Below, piece by piece: positions 13,137-14,628 of a DNA stretch of 14,628 bases. How positions within the stretch are numbered: the first letter of the stretch is position 1; each line of letters begins with the position of its first letter. Origin of the DNA: an uncultured Collinsella sp. (lineage in GTDB: Bacteria > Actinomycetota > Coriobacteriia > Coriobacteriales > Coriobacteriaceae); NCBI GenBank assembly GCA_900551655.1, contig URWM01000011.1, forward strand, positions 1-14,628, given 5' to 3'. The notes beneath the pieces were generated by a model. It was not told the DNA's origin. It saw only the letters and a program-made list of their open reading frames with translations, and did not search any database. The translations under genes were made by a program, and so were the position numbers.

Positions 13137-14579
13137 ATGGACGCCATCGTAAAGATGCTCGAGAAGCATCAACCGTTCTTTGAGAAGATCTCAAGGAACA
13201 TCTACCTCCAGGCCATTAAGGACGGATTCCTTGGGTGCATGCCCATCGTCCTTACCTCTTCGATCTTCCTGCTGATTGCCACCCTTCCTGGCGTAGTCGG
13301 CATCACGCTGCCCCAGCCGCTCATCGACTGGTGCAACAAGCTGTACAACTTCACCATGGGCGTCATGGGCATCATGGTTGCCGGCACCACCGCCAAAAAC
13401 TTCACGGCTTCCATGAACCGTCGCATGCCCGCCGGCAAGGTGCTCAACGACGGCTCCACCATGGTGGCCGCCCAGTGCAGTATGCTTTTGCTCGCAGTCA
13501 CGCAGTTCACCACCAAGCTCAACGGCTCCGAACTTTCGGTCTTCGACTGCACCAGCATGGGCACGCGCGGTCTGTTCTCGGCCTATATCGCCGCGTTCAT
13601 CACCGTGTGGGTCTACAAATTCTGCGTCTCGCGCGATCTGACCATTAAGCTGCCCAAGGAGGTCCCGGGCGCCATCGCTCAGAACTTCCGCGACATTATC
13701 CCCTTTGGCGGCGCCGTCATCATCTGCGGCATCATCGATGTCGTCGTGCGCAACCTCATGGGCGTTCCGTTCTCCGAGCTGCTTATCAAACTGCTCTCCC
13801 CGCTCTTTACCGCTGCAGAAACCTATCCTGGCCTTATCCTTATCCAGGCAGCCACCGCGTTCTTCTGGTTCATCGGCGTCCACGGCCCCTCGATCGTCCA
13901 GCCGGGCATCGACCCCATCCGTCTTGCCAATCAGGCCGAGAACCTGCAGGTTCTGCTGGCCGGTGGCCACCCCGCCCACTCCCTCACCTTTAACATGTCG
14001 CTCGTGGGTGAGTTCGGCGGCACCGGCGCCACGTTCATCGTGCCGCTTCTGCTGATTCTCTTTATGAAGTCCAAGCAGCTCAAAGCCGTCGGTAAGGCCT
14101 CGATTGTTCCTGTTGCCTTCGCCGTCAACGAACCGCTGCTCTTTGGCGCGCCGATGATCCTTAACCCCTACATGCTCATCCCCTTTGTTGCCGCCGGCTG
14201 CGTCAACGTAAGCGTTGCCAAGTTCTTTATCGACAACGTGGGCATGAACGGCTTCTCCTTCGTGGTGCCTTGGGCTACCCCTGCCCCCATCGGCATCTTC
14301 ATCACCACGAACTTCCAGCTTATCGCCCTGGTGTTTGTCGCAATCATCATCTTGCTGGACGCCATCATCTACCTGCCGTTCTTGAAGGCATACGATAAGC
14401 TGCTCTGCGACCAGGAGGCCGAGCGCGCCGCCGAGGAGCACGACGCCGTCATGGAGCAACTGGCATGTCGTGACCAGGTACAGCATGGACGGCGTCAGGA
14501 TGGCGCGCCTCCTGTGCCGCGAGTGCTTCGAGGACTACAAGATGCTCATGTCCGAGAGCAGGACGCGGGCTTCAACGGG
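13137..14579 (+). CDS. PTS lactose/cellobiose-family EIIC permease 3, 3' end cut or chimeric
   Basis: A third permease paralogue, closest to EIICB 2 (they share IYLQAIKDGF and LPKEVPGAIAQNFRDI). The EIIC domain is complete over about residues 1-420, with His249 (IGVHGPS) and Glu332 (VNEPLLF) at the sugar-site positions and the Thr-rich GTTAK segment near 83. After LLCDQEAERAAEEHDAVMEQLA (about residue 443, base 14465) the frame turns into Arg/Gln/Pro-rich sequence unlike any PTS linker and runs into adapter without a stop. Whether the native gene continues to an EIIB domain or ends as a stand-alone EIIC cannot be told. AAAGGAG stands four bases before the ATG. It is divergent from lacI3 and is presumably its target. 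Confidence 0.88.
14467..14579 (+). other. Unidentified, probably chimeric coding fragment
   Basis: From 14467 a frame different from that of the EIIC gene reads VVTRYSMDGVRMARLLCREC and continues FEDYKMLMSESRTRASTG, which looks like a more coherent protein than the low-quality EIIC-frame translation. It is open on both sides and ends at the adapter. AGG arginine codons are frequent in it, unlike in the PTS genes. I do not recognise the protein. Read chimerism during library preparation, or an assembly error at the contig end, would explain it. Confidence 0.45.
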
Positions 14580-14628
14580 CTGTCTCTTATACACATCTCC
14601 GAGCCCACGAGACGTAGAGGAATCTCGT
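14580..14628 (+). other. Untrimmed Nextera i7-side sequencing adapter
   Basis: Not genomic. The mosaic end CTGTCTCTTATACACATCT (14580-14598) is followed by CCGAGCCCACGAGAC (14599-14613), the octamer GTAGAGGA (14614-14621), which matches the i7 index I know as N712, and ATCTCGT, the start of the P7 arm. Its translation, LSLIHISEPTR, is a well-known contaminant peptide in databases. Confidence 0.98.

Noticed and set aside
1-14628. tRNA or rRNA genes
   Set aside because: I saw no cloverleaf with TTCRA-type arms and no rRNA-like stretch in any gap.

Overview
The window is a GC-rich, gene-dense bacterial contig. Its content (lactose-family PTS permeases, a PTS IIA, family-1 6-phospho-glycosidases, LacI-type repressors) and base composition fit a gut actinobacterium of the Coriobacteriia, most likely a Collinsella; that assignment is inferred from general resemblance only. 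Both ends are untrimmed Illumina Nextera adapter (1-42 and 14580-14628, including readable i5 and i7 index octamers), so the genomic insert is at most 43-14579. The last ~115 bases of it also look chimeric.

Layout. 43-879 (-): membrane protein of unknown function, cut at its C-terminus by the adapter. 880-1291: non-coding, with a near-perfect 37-bp inverted repeat and the terminator of the next gene. 1292-1630 (-): lacF, PTS EIIA of the lactose type. After that come three related sugar modules. In each, a LacI-type repressor on the minus strand is divergent from a plus-strand sugar operon, and the shared upstream region holds palindromic operators. Module 1: lacI1 (1845-2849), then lacE (3207-4982) and lacG (5049-6488). 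Module 2: lacI2 (6759-7787), then a second lacG (8132-9580) and a second EIICB (9756-11516). Module 3: lacI3 (11851-12861), then a third EIIC (13137 onward, cut by the contig end).

How it works together. Each EIIC(B) would import a beta-galactoside-like sugar and phosphorylate it at C6, taking phosphate from the EIIA, and LacG-type enzymes would hydrolyse the 6-phospho-disaccharide in the cytoplasm. Only one EIIA gene is visible, so it probably serves all three permeases. Genes for later galactose-6-phosphate breakdown (lacABCD type) are not in the window.

Non-coding structure. The operators share the frame AATG..ACGT..CATT but differ between modules at the remaining positions, in parallel with differences at the two key recognition-helix residues of the three repressors. 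The two convergent gaps (lacG1/lacI2 and EIICB2/lacI3) carry two and three tandem copies of a ~70-bp palindromic element in two alternating subtypes. Substitutions in one arm are matched in the other, so the fold itself appears to be conserved. This repeat family is the most novel-looking item here.
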